This document shows, one piece after another, positions 11,521 to 22,300 of a DNA stretch of 64,000 bases (its first letter is position 1; every line of letters starts with the position of its first letter). The notes beneath the pieces were generated by a model that was not told the origin of the DNA, did not search any database, and saw only the letters and a program-made list of their open reading frames with translations. A program made the translations under genes and the position numbers. The DNA is taken from contig NQMI01000027.1 of NCBI GenBank assembly GCA_002270565.1, forward strand, positions 142,988 to 206,987, written 5' to 3'. The DNA is from Stenocarpella maydis (lineage: Eukaryota > Ascomycota > Sordariomycetes > Diaporthales > Diaporthaceae).

Positions 11521-12347
11521 TCACCCAATGATGGGTCTAAGCCAAGTGGCATCCTCGCAAGAGCTGGACTTGTCCTCATCCTTCTGGTATCCCAGTTCGT
11601 ATACCTTGTCCATATCCCAACCAGACACGTGATCTGGTTCCGATACGGGTCGGCCGAGCTGTACAAAATATCCAAACCGGCAGCTCCCCGGAGAATAAGC
11701 ATACTGTAGGCAGCCGGGGTCAGAGGCGCAGGCCGAGCTGCACGCCGAGCTGGACGAGTGTGCGGGCGAGTCCACCGGCTGGAGGGCGTCGGCAAGGTTA
11801 TCCCACGACTCGCGCGCGGGCGTGTCTTGAATTTCAGGCATGATGTAGTCGAGCATCGTGGAGTGGGTGAAGGGGCGCTGTGATAAAACCCCGTCAGTCT
11901 CGGAAAGGGCCCCCCGTGCCAGATATTGACGAGCGCAACAGCCCACGCACCTCATCGTACGGCCTCGTCCGCTCCCAGCCCCACAGCGACCGCATCTGCG
12001 CCGGCGACACCCTGTGGAGCGCGAGCAGGGGCACGCACCACCTCTCACCGTTGACCCTGAGGCCGGCGAGCTCGTCGCCCGCGAAGGTGGGTGGGAAAAT
12101 TCTTGCACAAGTCGACTGGTGGGCCCTTTTGAGAGTTTTTCAGAGGCGGGAGAAAAGATGGCGTCTTCCATGAATAATAGCGTGATTGGTCTTGAGCATA
12201 ATAAGGCGATTCTCGGGATGATGGGAGCAGGTTTAGAGAAATAGTGTCGTTGAAATCGGCTGGTGCGATGAGAAAGACCAGGAAGCACACAAAAGTGATA
12301 TACACTTGAGGTCTTCGAAGCAACCGTAACAATGAGTGTGACAACAT
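11521..12347 (-). pseudogene. GT31-type glycosyltransferase relic with the catalytic centre deleted
   Basis: The minus-strand ATG at 12347 opens a type II membrane protein: MLSHSLLRLLRRPQVYITFV begins the cytoplasmic tail and signal anchor, followed by a Ser/Pro-rich stem and then DLCKNFPTHL. At about 12084 the sequence jumps, with a frame shift, to FAGDELAGLRVNGERWCVPL and LLALHRVSPAQMRSLWGWER, then through an intron (11878-11950) to RPFTHSTMLDYIMPEI, DSWDNL-like text and a Cys-rich end (SACSSACASDPGCLQYAYSP). In intact fungal family 31 galactosyltransferase-like proteins the FPTHL motif opens the catalytic domain and the GERWCV segment closes it, so the DxD-containing core of roughly 300 residues is absent. 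In the first frame translation stops about a dozen codons after the junction. A non-functional deletion allele is the simplest reading; a misassembly is possible. Confidence 0.72.
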
Positions 12348-12835
12348 CTTGGGCCGCACCTTGCCCGCCAGGAGTGAGCAATATGGTCTGTGGGGCAGGC
12401 TCCTTGTGGATGAGCGAGGAATCCCAAGGGGTGAGTCTGGCGAACGTCGGGGAGTTGAAGGGACATCTGGAGCTTTACTCCAGAAACGGTCGTTATTTTT
12501 GCTCTTTTTTCCGGCGTCCACCTTCCTGTCCGAGTCAGTTTGGCCCATATCAACGCCAAGAACTGTTGGTTCATGATGAAACCAACAAAAGAGTGCCTTA
12601 TAGGCCCGCCTCCCATAGCATTGGTAGATCTGAGCTCAGAATTCTACACGCGATGTCCACTTCTGCGAACCAACCGCTCATTGTTTCTTTCGCCTCCGGG
12701 GCCTGGTGGAGTAGCTGATCTCTAGCGAAATACTCTCTCCTGCTGTGCCGCAACAATACATGCAGGACAGGAAGAGATGCCCGGAGTAGCGATAGATATC
12801 CAGCTTTCCCCCTTTGCTTTTGAGCCTGTTTCACT
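12348..12835. other. intergenic
   Basis: Divergent spacer between the GT31 relic and the Cys-rich membrane protein gene. Nothing specific is recognised. Confidence 0.4.
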
Positions 12836-13839
12836 GTGGCCGGTAATTTTTCTTGGGTCTACAGAGGGCTATACATCATGTCCGCAACTTGTTATTTCGC
12901 AGGTGGGCAGGTCGCCGACTCGTCGGGCTCGACATACATCCCGTGTAACACAACTGCGGTGGCAGTGGGTGAGCACAGTGCTTGCTGCGCCCCTGGTGAC
13001 ATGTGCTTCACGAACGGGTTGTGCAAAGCCAACCCTGTCAATCAGTTCAACTGGAACTGGCGCGTTGGCTGTACCGACCCGACCTTTCGTGATCCTGCGT
13101 GCCCGAGGTACTGTCAAGGGATGGGTCAGTACTGTCGCTTTCCCCCAGGAACTGTGGCGGCTGCTGAACTCATTGCTTAACAGAGTCCGATAATGCCGCC
13201 CATCTTGTATTCCAATGTTCCGATAACCAGCACTGGTGCTGTGCCACTGGTAACGTCGACAACTTTGCTCGGAACTACAACTTCACCTGTTGTAATAATG
13301 ACGACTTGAAACTGGATCTCGAGCCGGCTGTCTACTACGGCAAAGCAACAATCAGCATACCTATCAGCACTCTGGAGAGCTCTTCTACGTCTGCCGCCAC
13401 GACCCAGGGGCCGTCCACGACCCGAGCAACGTCAGACGTACAACAGACTGCCGCCTCAACGGTCGATGCCGCCAGCTTCACAACACAGCCTACAGCAGCA
13501 AACTCGAGCCCCACAGATACTCCTAGGGAATCCACATCCTCGAACACCGCTCTGGCGGCTGGGCTCGGAGCAGGCATACCAGTGGGGCTTATACCCGTGG
13601 CAATTTTTGCCTCTCTGTTTTACCGCCTGGGGAAAAGGCAGAACCGCCGTGCTCCTGAGCAGCAAGAAAAGGAGCCCTTGGATCTGACGCCGGATATGCT
13701 GATCCCTATCCAAGTCGAAGAACACTCAGATGGCTCGCAACACAATGGGGCACTTTTGCGCGGGCTGGATCTAGGTGATCGAGTGGAAATCGGGCATCAA
13801 CGGTCTCCAATTGAGCTTGAAGGCAAGCGCATATGGTAA
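12836..13839 (+). CDS. Cys-rich single-pass membrane protein, fungal family of unknown function
   Basis: Exons 12836-13124 and 13184-13839 join to 314 residues. The N-terminal part is ATCYFAGG...STYIPCN...HSACCAPGDMCFTNGLCKAN, then a Trp/Cys segment (CTDPTFRDPACPRYC), WCCATG and FTCCNNDD. This CYF(x)G...PCN...CC..GD.C...GLC pattern is shared by many fungal secreted or plasma-membrane proteins. A Ser/Thr-rich stretch of about 70 residues follows, then one transmembrane helix (ALAAGLGAGIPVGLIPVAIF), a basic stop-transfer (YRLGKRQNRR) and an acidic cytoplasmic tail. This resembles a Mid2/Wsc-like sensor topology. Odd point: no clear signal peptide precedes the ectodomain; a missed 5' exon or loss of the leader is likely. 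The exact start is uncertain. Confidence 0.6.
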
Positions 13840-14874
13840 GCTGATTTCCAGACAACTTGATATTATTTTCGCTGCGTCTGGGTTCGCTTGAAGAAACTTC
13901 TGGTTCCTGATACAAGGCCATCCGCCCTTCTTGACATAGTTAGAGAGGACGTCGGTTTTACCAGTAATAATACCCCGAGTACAGGACGAGGTTCGAGCAG
14001 TGGGATGACTATAATTTCTTAGATGCCTATCTAAGGCTACCTAGGCATGTTTTAATAAGTTTGATACGGGCCACCCCTCAGCCTCAAATCCTCATGACAA
14101 TTTCAGCTTTGAGACTAGGAATACTCCATGTTAGTGTAGAACCTATCATAGTGAGCAAAATTTGAGTGGCTCGCCGGCGCAAGCTTCCAGGGAACTGAAC
14201 GTTCAGACCACTATTCCCAACACTCGTCGGTGCGCATCTATTGATGCAGAGAGGTAGTTCATAAGTACTCTGGCCCGTCGCAAGACCATAATGTTCTTGG
14301 CCACCTGTACAAATTCCACAATTTTGTATCAACACTTACATATTGTCCAAAGTGCTACCCATGGATGCTAACTGTGCGCTTCTGCTGCAATTCTAAAGTT
14401 TGGGTTTGCTGGCACGACGGTTTGAAGGACCTTTTCTTTCTTTCTTTCTTTCTTTTTTTTTGTGGAAGACAACGTGAGAGGCACTGGTGGAGGCTGACGA
14501 TTGGTATTGGTGTGTTCTATATATGCGTATATCATGAGTACCCAAAAGGGGGGGATTTCCGACCTGCCCGTGTGGACCTTTCACCGCCAAGCCAAAGCAG
14601 CCATCCAGAGCCATTCATCTAAGCCACCCATGCTCGGCCTTTATGCTTTGATGGGATGTTGGGGGAGGACTGACAACAGCCTCGCTATCATAACTTATCC
14701 AGCGACCAAAACACCGTACCTGGCGATAATCCGTCGCAAAGTAGAGCAGCAGACGGCCCTTTCCGCTTCTGCATGCGTACATATAAAACACTAGTGCAGT
14801 TAGAGCACATACATATAAATCTCCTCGTCCAGCTGCGGTTGAATAAAACTGAGAGGCGGATCCTGTCCCGAGGC
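13840..14874. other. convergent intergenic region
   Basis: Lies between two convergent genes. It contains a pyrimidine tract of TTTC repeats (about 14431-14461) and a CTAAGGCTACCTAGG motif near 14032. No gene is supported. Confidence 0.5.
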
Positions 14875-16044
14875 CTAGCCAAAGACTTTCAGGAAGCCCC
14901 AGATACCGAGCCCGCTCAGGACGGGGATGGTCAGGTTGTCGTCCCAGCCAAAGATGTCTACCACCTCGCTGGCGGCGGCGGCGAAGCCGGACCAGAGGCT
15001 CATCAGGCCCAGGGCCACGCTGCCGGACACGGTGGCGCTGTCGCCGCCCAGGCCGAGAGCGTCGGCGGCGGGGCCCGGAAGCCTCAGTGTCCCCTTGAAC
15101 ATGAAGCCCTCGTCGCCGGGCATGGGCCCGATGGTGGGGGCGAGCCAGCCCCAGAAGCCCCAGGCGGTGACGACGCCGACGAGGAAGGCGGCGGAGGACC
15201 CGGCGAGGGACTTGCCGCGGCGGATGCGCGGGGTGTAGCGGCCGTAGAGGCGGCCAAAGGTGCTGGCGGCGGTGTCGCACCAGCTGAGGAGCAGGACGGC
15301 CATGACGCCGACGTCCTTGGGGAGGCCGCCGAGGGCGATGAGGGCGCCGAGGAGGTAGAAGACGACGCCGTTCCAGCCCGCGACCTCGGACTCGCGCATG
15401 AAGGCGCCCAGGACGCGCGTGTAGAGGCGGTTGAAGGCCGGGTTGACGTGGCGCACGTAGTCGGCGGTGGCGATGGGGGCGAGCAGCCCCGCCAGCCAGG
15501 GCGTGACGGAGGTGGTCTGGGTGCCCGAGGCGTAGAGCCACAGGACCAGGAAGCCGATGGAGAGGTGCAGGAGCTTGCGGGGCACCTCGTGCTTGTGGAC
15601 AAAGGTCCGCCAGTGGCGGTGGATGGGGATCAGCCCCAGCGGGCTGGGGCTGCGGCTGAGGTCCCGCCAGCTCCAGCCGGGGGCCTGGGCGGAGCTCGGG
15701 GACAGGTGGCCGTTGGGCTCGGCGGCGGCGCCGTTCGCGGGGGGCTCGGGGGGCTTGTCGGTGGTGATGGCGGTCAGGCCGTTCAGCCTGGCGGCGGCGG
15801 CCAAGGGGCTCCTGCTCCTGGTGCGCGCCCTCCGCGGGCCGTCCTTTTGCGCGCCCTCGTCCTCATCCTCGTCTGTGTTCTCGCGCACGGGCGGCTGGGG
15901 CGTGGCCAGCTTCCGCCTCCTCGCGGCGGACCTGGTCGTGGGGCCGAAGTAGGCATCCTGCGATGACTCGCGGTCGGAGGGGGTGGGGCTCGGGGAGATG
16001 ACGCGCGGGGTGGCCGGGATGACGGGCTTGGTGCGGAAGGACAT
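14875..16044 (-). CDS. DGK1: CTP-dependent diacylglycerol kinase DGK1-like (phosphatidate cytidylyltransferase superfamily)
   Basis: Single exon, 389 residues from the ATG at 16044 (MSFRTKPVIPATPRVISPSP). An earlier in-frame region exists only with a non-ATG start. Residues 1-150 are a Ser/Pro/Arg-rich cytosolic segment. The catalytic membrane domain starts at HEVPRKLLHLSIGFLVLWLY and continues through several hydrophobic helices, with VFYLLGALIALGGLPKDVGV, LLLSWCDTAASTFGRLYGRY and GKSLAGSSAAFLVGVVTAWG. These match the CTP-transferase motifs of yeast Dgk1/Hsd1, including the conserved D in the SWCDTAAS segment. Known role: phosphorylates diacylglycerol with CTP at the ER/nuclear envelope, opposing Pah1 lipin. 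GC content of this exon is very high (about 70% by eye). Confidence 0.88.
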   Translation of the reverse strand: MSFRTKPVIPATPRVISPSPTPSDRESSQDAYFGPTTRSAARRRKLATPQPPVRENTDEDEDEGAQKDGPRRARTRSRSPLAAAARLNGLTAITTDKPPEPPANGAAAEPNGHLSPSSAQAPGWSWRDLSRSPSPLGLIPIHRHWRTFVHKHEVPRKLLHLSIGFLVLWLYASGTQTTSVTPWLAGLLAPIATADYVRHVNPAFNRLYTRVLGAFMRESEVAGWNGVVFYLLGALIALGGLPKDVGVMAVLLLSWCDTAASTFGRLYGRYTPRIRRGKSLAGSSAAFLVGVVTAWGFWGWLAPTIGPMPGDEGFMFKGTLRLPGPAADALGLGGDSATVSGSVALGLMSLWSGFAAAASEVVDIFGWDDNLTIPVLSGLGIWGFLKVFG

Positions 16045-17388
16045 GGCAGCGTCGGGGAAGGGTGGCAGGGCGGGCAGGGCGACGGTGCCGGAGAGGAGGC
16101 GGCGGAGGATGTGCAGGCGGCTGAAGGGCCAGAACAAAGGAAAAAGAGGGGGGTCGGAGCGGGAGGGGCGGCCTCGCGCAGGCTCGTGGGCGTCGTCGGA
16201 AACTGCGGTGTGGCGGTGGTGGTGGTGGTGGTGGAGCAGGGCCGCTACGCCTTGCAGAGGATCCAGGGTGAGATGATTGCTTTATGCGGCTGAGCGTCGT
16301 GACTCGGCCGCATGTTTGCTGAGCAGGGAAGAGAGAGGAGACGACGGGGGCGGAGGGCAGGGAGGTGGGTTCCTGATATAGAAGAGCCAACGGGCGGGTT
16401 CAGAGAAAAGACTAAAAGAGAGAAAGAAAAAAAATGTAGTCAGCATGTGCAGCGGTTGTGCCGGAGAGGCGGCCTCGCACAAGGGCCCGGCGTGGTGTAT
16501 TTTGTGCGGGCTCTGCGCGTCGGACAGAAGATGCGGGTCGTCAAAAATGTCCTAATGGAAAAAGACCGACGCCGAGGAGGTCGGGTCCACGATGACTGAT
16601 CAGGAAGGATTTCGGGGAGGCGGAGATGGGAGAGAATGACGCTCCGTCCCCGTCCGCCCTTTCTCTCTTCCTTTCTCTCTTGTTCTGCCTGCTGCGTCTT
16701 GTCCTGGCCTGTGCACGCGACCTTTGCGGAGTACTTAGTACCTGCACTAGGTGGTGTACTGTGTACAGGCATGTGACGGACCACTGCTTCTTTCAACCAC
16801 CGGTGGCAGTGCCACCACCTCCCAGCTCCTCTCCTTTAGATACCTGTTTGGGGGTGGCGGCCAGCTCCGTGGCCCATCTTGCCCCCACTGCGTCACCAAG
16901 CATAAGCCATCAACACAACATCTATTTTAGTCTCCCCGCAATCTTGCAAGGGCACTCGGCTCCAGCATGGATAGCATGTCTTTGTCTTTGCATATCAATT
17001 GGGATGTCAGTGCAACAGACTACACCTGGGCCACATCCAGCACAATGGATCGGGGACCGTTTCGGCTTCGATCAAGGCAGACCGACCACTTAGGCCTGCT
17101 GGCTTGGACCGTGGCCCACATGCTGTGCATATCAGATATATCGATGAGGTCTTGACCACTGCATTAAATGTCATGCATCCCAACCATCACCCATCCATCG
17201 ATCCCGACCGGGAGACGGGCAGACCGGGCCGTCCGACAGCGCGGGTTAGGGTCTCTCGCTCACTGATAAGATTAGATAGCGATAACCTTAATTAATTTCC
17301 TGGGCGCAGGCTGAAGCAAACCTCGTCACGACTTGCGGTACTCTCACGAGCTGGACAGCGGCCAGCCTCCGGCAATCCAGGCGCCACG
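16045..17388. promoter_or_regulatory. divergent promoter region of DGK1-like and SPB4 genes
   Basis: 1.3 kb between head-to-head genes. It contains a GGT-rich tract (about 16212-16232) and alternating purine/pyrimidine-rich tracts. No conserved ORF was seen. Confidence 0.4.
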
Positions 17389-19311
17389 ATGGCTGGAAAG
17401 ACCGCATCCAAGGACAAGCGGGATGCCCGTGCTTGGGAGGGCCTGACGCCGCCCCTCGCCGAGTGCATCCTCGACGCCGTCAGGAGCAACGGCTGGGGCG
17501 CCCGCATGACCCCCGTCCAGGCCGCGACCATCCCGCTCTTCAGGAGGAACACCGACGTCGTCGTCGAGGCCGTCACCGGCAGCGGCAAGACCCTCGCCTT
17601 CCTCATCCCCGTCATCGACAAGATCCTGCGCTCAGACGAGTCCCGAAAACTACACAACGTCACCGCCGTCATCGTCAGCCCCACAAGAGAGCTGGCTTCC
17701 CAGATATACGACGTCCTCACCACCCACATCCTGCCCTTCCACCAGCCCTCCGCCCACCTGCTCCCCATGCTCGAGGACGATGACGCCAAGAGGTCCGCCG
17801 CCACCGAGCCCCTGGTCGTCCCCCAGTTGCTCGTGGCCGGCACCACCAAGCCGCGCGCCGACCTCTCCTACTTCGTCCGGAAATCCCCCAACCTCCTCAT
17901 CGCCACACCCGGCCGTCTTGCCGAGCTCTTGTCCTCTCCGCTTGTCAAGACGTCAAACCTCGAGGTCTTGGTCCTCGACGAGGCGGACCGCCTGTTGGAC
18001 CTTGGTTTCAAGGAGCAACTCAACACTATACTGGGATACCTTCCCAAACAGCGACGCACAGGGCTCTTCAGCGCGTCCATGAGCGAGGCAGTCTCGGAGC
18101 TGATCAGGGCCGGCCTGCGGAATCCCCAGAGGATTGTCGTCACGGTAAAGAACCTGAGGGACGGCGGTGTCATAGAAGAGAGGAAGACACCCGCGTCCTT
18201 ACAGACGACCTACCTTGTCGTCAAGGCATCACACAAATTCCTCGCCCTCGGACAGCTGTTGCAAAAGCTCGACCCTCCTCCCCAGAAGACAATCCTCTTT
18301 CTGAATACCTGCGACTCGGTCAAGTACTTCTTCAGGGTCCTGCCGGCAATAATGCCCCCAGGCTTCAAGCTGCTCCGCCTCCACGGGAAGCTCGACCCGT
18401 CGACCCGGGACAAGAGCTTCAACCAGTTCCTCACCTCGTCATCGCCAACCGTGCTTCTCTGCACAGACGTCGCAGCCCGCGGCCTCGACATCCCCCAGGT
18501 CGACCTGGTGGTCCAGGACCCGCCCCAGGACCCGAAGACCTACATCCACCGCGCCGGCCGCGCCGGCCGCGCGGGCAGGCGCGGCCTCGCCGTCGTCATG
18601 CTCCAGCCCGGCAGGGAGGAGGACTTCGTGCCGTTCCTCGAGATCCGCAAGACGCCGGCGCAGCCGCTGACGCACCCGGAGATCAAGGTCACGGACGGCG
18701 AGGCCGAGGCGGCGTCGGCGCGCATCCGCGCCATGGCGCTCGCGGACCGCGAGGTGCTCGACCTCTCGTTCCGGGCGTTTCCCAGCTTCGTCCGCAGCTA
18801 CGGCGAGCACCGGGCGTCCTCCATCTTCCGCGTGGCGGACCTGGACTGGGCGGACCTGGCGCGGCAGTACGGGCTGGTGGCGCTGCCGCGCATGGCCGAG
18901 CTGCGCGGGGCCGGGGGCCTGGACCGCGGGCTGGGGCTGGGCGTCGACCTCGCCGCCATCGCGTACAAGGACCCGGCCAAGGAGAAGAAGCGGCAGGCCG
19001 GGCTGGCGCAGAGGGCGGCGGCCCTCGAGAGCGGCGAGGCCACGGCCGCGGCCGAGAGGCGCCTCGCGCAGCGGCGCAAGAACGAGCCGTGGAGCGGCAA
19101 GGTGGTCAAGGAGGAGACGAGGGCGCGGCGGCGCGAGAGGAAGGAGAAGAAGAGGGAGGCGGAGCGGCTGGCCAAGCTCACGGACAAGGAGAAAGAGGAG
19201 CAAAGGGCCCTTGAGGAGATGCTTGCCAAGGTCAGGGAGCAGGTCAGGCGGGAGACTGCCGCGGCAGGCGGTACTAAGAAGGGGGATACGTTTGAGGGCT
19301 TTGACGACTGA
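17389..19311 (+). CDS. SPB4: ATP-dependent rRNA helicase SPB4 (DEAD-box)
   Basis: Intronless, 640 residues, the usual Spb4 length. DEAD-box motifs in order: Q-motif region (GARMTPVQAATIPLF, about residue 37-51), motif I AVTGSGKT (61-68), Ia PTRELA (98-103), TPGR (173-176), motif II DEAD (197-200), motif III written SAS (228-230), as usual in this subfamily, motif IV ILFLNTCDS, motif V TDVAARGLD and motif VI HRAGRAGR (387-394). After the helicase core comes the Spb4 C-terminal region (FRAFPSFVRSYGEHRASSIF) and a long charged coiled coil (KREAERLAKLTDKEKEEQRA) ending FEGFDD. Known role: 60S ribosome biogenesis, remodelling 27S pre-rRNA. It pairs functionally with NOP58 12 kb upstream, although the two are not adjacent. 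Confidence 0.95.
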   Translation: MAGKTASKDKRDARAWEGLTPPLAECILDAVRSNGWGARMTPVQAATIPLFRRNTDVVVEAVTGSGKTLAFLIPVIDKILRSDESRKLHNVTAVIVSPTRELASQIYDVLTTHILPFHQPSAHLLPMLEDDDAKRSAATEPLVVPQLLVAGTTKPRADLSYFVRKSPNLLIATPGRLAELLSSPLVKTSNLEVLVLDEADRLLDLGFKEQLNTILGYLPKQRRTGLFSASMSEAVSELIRAGLRNPQRIVVTVKNLRDGGVIEERKTPASLQTTYLVVKASHKFLALGQLLQKLDPPPQKTILFLNTCDSVKYFFRVLPAIMPPGFKLLRLHGKLDPSTRDKSFNQFLTSSSPTVLLCTDVAARGLDIPQVDLVVQDPPQDPKTYIHRAGRAGRAGRRGLAVVMLQPGREEDFVPFLEIRKTPAQPLTHPEIKVTDGEAEAASARIRAMALADREVLDLSFRAFPSFVRSYGEHRASSIFRVADLDWADLARQYGLVALPRMAELRGAGGLDRGLGLGVDLAAIAYKDPAKEKKRQAGLAQRAAALESGEATAAAERRLAQRRKNEPWSGKVVKEETRARRRERKEKKREAERLAKLTDKEKEEQRALEEMLAKVREQVRRETAAAGGTKKGDTFEGFDD

Positions 19312-22300
19312 GACATGATGTACACTTGGGTAAATAACCCAAATCTTAAGCCTGAAAAAGATGGGGGCGGTACGGAAAAGGGCCGCGGTGATAAATAATA
19401 CCTAGAGGGACAATTTACAACATCACCCTGTGGGATCCATGATACACAATGTTGAAGTCAAGCCAAGACGTTCATCCTCCAGCACACCAGTAACTCCTGA
19501 AGCTCATTAAAAATTCCTGTAGATACTGTCAGGTCTATTGGTAATGTTCCTTGCTAATTAAGAAGGAGACATGATGCGTAAAGAACGGGCTTGATAACGC
19601 GGTTTGGTACAGCTAGTTGGGCGGAAAGTTGGAATAGAAAGAGGAGTATATTTTGATCTCTAAAGATAACTCGCATAGTCTTTGCCGGGCCAAATCATTT
19701 TCTGAAGAAAAAAAGAGAAGAAAAGAACAGAAAAGAAAAGAAAAGGGCGCAACGACCAAAGTGAAAGGCTGCACATGATGAAATCCCCCTGTTGTGGTGT
19801 TTATGAAAAAGTGGCCAGTCCACATATCAGGTCATAGGACGAAAGGGGCACGTCAGAAACTCTTCTCACTCGCGCGTATCAGATCGCTCGACCTCCATGT
19901 ACGGCCACCGGGTTCAATACACACACCTTTCTGTGCCCAGAGGGTGTTGGCAGTGCCGACGAGGACGTCCCACCATATTCGACGCCACAACATGGCACTT
20001 CATCGAGAAAAGAATATCCCACTCAGTTGAATGGTACCTGTAAGGAAAGGTACCTAGGTATGATGGTGCGGCAGGCTCCGGCTGGATAACAACGGTCGGG
20101 GAAATTAGAGTAGCAAAGAGATAGTAAATTTCCCATGGCTGGGAGTAAAAAGCCAATTCGGAAGAGATGAATCACCGCGGAAGATGCCCATTTCTTCCAT
20201 AGACATGGCTCACGAGGTAGCGCGTTAATGCCGTGCGAGCAAGCCTGAGACCTGGATTTCCACGTGGCCGGCCCAGCGACGTAACCACACCATGAGTGGA
20301 TGATCGCACGCCACAACGAGAGCAACTTTGCCCCTATCCGTAAGCCCCCACATGCGAGACGTCTAGATGCAAAAGTTTCCCAGGATGCCTTCATGACGAA
20401 TGCCTTTACGATGATATCCCGATGAAAGGATCAGCGAGCTTAGCCCTCGTATGCGAGGCCTGGCCGGTCGTTCGAACAGCATTCCAGCCATCCAGTCCAT
20501 CCCCGTCAAATGACGAGGCGACGAAACACATACTGCCTCACTGGCAGAACATACTCTTTGGACGAAAGTATTGATGAAAAGGGTATTGCCTCCATCGTTG
20601 GTCGGGGACCGAACCGAACAAAGCCTTCGTGACAGCCACTTGCAGACTCGTTCGAAGAGAGCAGGGGATACCGACGAGTTGGGCGACCTAACTCTCTGTG
20701 GAAAGAGGATAAAATCAAGGGGAATCTGGGCTGGTCTCTGGTCGAACGGCCAGGCCATTCCTGCACACATAACACAGCGCGGCAAGGCACGATACGACAC
20801 TACGCACCACCGGCCCCAACCTACCTTGCCTCGCAACATCAAAAAGCCAACGGAATCCCCCTCCAGGGAGACCAAGCATAGAAAGCCGACCCTCAACCCG
20901 ACCGATTCACACCTCGTGCTGTGGCATGTACCACCAAACACGCGCTCACCCTTCCGAAGGGCAGAGCCCGAGGCGAAGGATACTGCAAAAGAGACTCAAG
21001 CGTTTTCGGGTGCGGAGCATTTTTCCAGATCCATTTTGTGAGAGGATCGCACGACGAGCCCCCTTTCTCCCCCTCCATTCCCTTCTAGGCCCGCTTCCCG
21101 CCCCGTTCCCGTGGGCGCATGCCGCTGGGAGACAGCCGAAGGGGGGGAGGGGTAAGGAGTCCCCTAGTCGAGGAGGATATAGACTGACTGGCTGACTGCC
21201 TGCCTTGCTTAGTGCCTGGGTAACTCTGGGGCTGATTTGCCCTTGTACGAGACGAGATTTGATATTGTGAGAGGTGTGGCAGGTGTGGTTGAACAAAAGC
21301 TTTTTCTGATGACGGCTGCCGGGTTAGGTGTGGTAGATTGGTGCCACTGGGGGAAACATTGATATCGATGGAGGGGGTGTGTTGGAGGACCTGTGTATGT
21401 GTGTGGTGTCCCCAAACGCATTCTAGTTGAAGACGACGCTTCCGGTGCTTTGCCTCGTCGAGTGGCGTGGGAGATGCAGGCCAACGAGAAAAGCGGTCCG
21501 TCGTCGTACGTGCGAGCCCTCTTCCTCCCGGGGCTCGTCTCTCTGCCTTACCTCCAACAGGGCTGGGGTGGTGATGCGCGGTTGGAAGAAGGGGTGAGGC
21601 AAGCCCCTGTCGGGTACATAGGTACCTGGCAACACGGCTTCAGGATAGGCACATACGATGAGACCGCGTATGATTTGTAGGGATGCGAGAACGTTTGTTT
21701 CGATCTGTTTGGTGAAAAATGACGTCCCTCATTGTCCCCATTTCCAGGAATGGGTGCGCGGCTCCAGCAGGGAGGCCCTATGTATAGAACCAGAAGAAAA
21801 GCTTCTCGGCCCCGTCACCGAGGTTCCGTGGTTGCGCTCGCATGACGGGCCTTGCGTTTCAATATGAACCCGGCCAATCTCAGAGGTGCCGTAGAGGCGG
21901 TGTGGCAGGATGACGGCGGCCCGGGCTGCCCGGCCGGCCTGTCTGATCGATACGCTACTTTTTCTTTCTCCGTTGTCATGATTCCTTTTTCTCGCCTCGT
22001 CTCCGCTCCCCTGGAAGGCCACGAGGTATGACTCTTTGGCCCTCTCGGTTGATTGGATTCGACAGCCGGGCCGTTGATCGAAAGACAAAACTATACAAGC
22101 GAGTAGGTAACTGCCTACGCGCCCGTGTAGGGTTGCGTCCCGTGGTAGGCATTACCCCATCGATCGGGAGATTCTAGTGACTGTGACCAAGTAACGGTAG
22201 GACGAAAACCAGGGCCAGAGTGTGTTTCGCCAGGTTACATGGCTAATGGGCCCAGAAAGGATAGAGGGAAAAAGGGGGGGGGGGACAAACCCTCTTTTTT

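Noticed and set aside
14615..15966. Long frames opposite the DGK1-like gene on both strands
   Set aside because: Artefacts of very high GC content in the real exon; Arg/Pro- or Gly/Ala-rich shadows.
16044..16137. Upstream extension of the DGK1-like protein
   Set aside because: The in-frame upstream start is TTG, not ATG; no evidence it is used.
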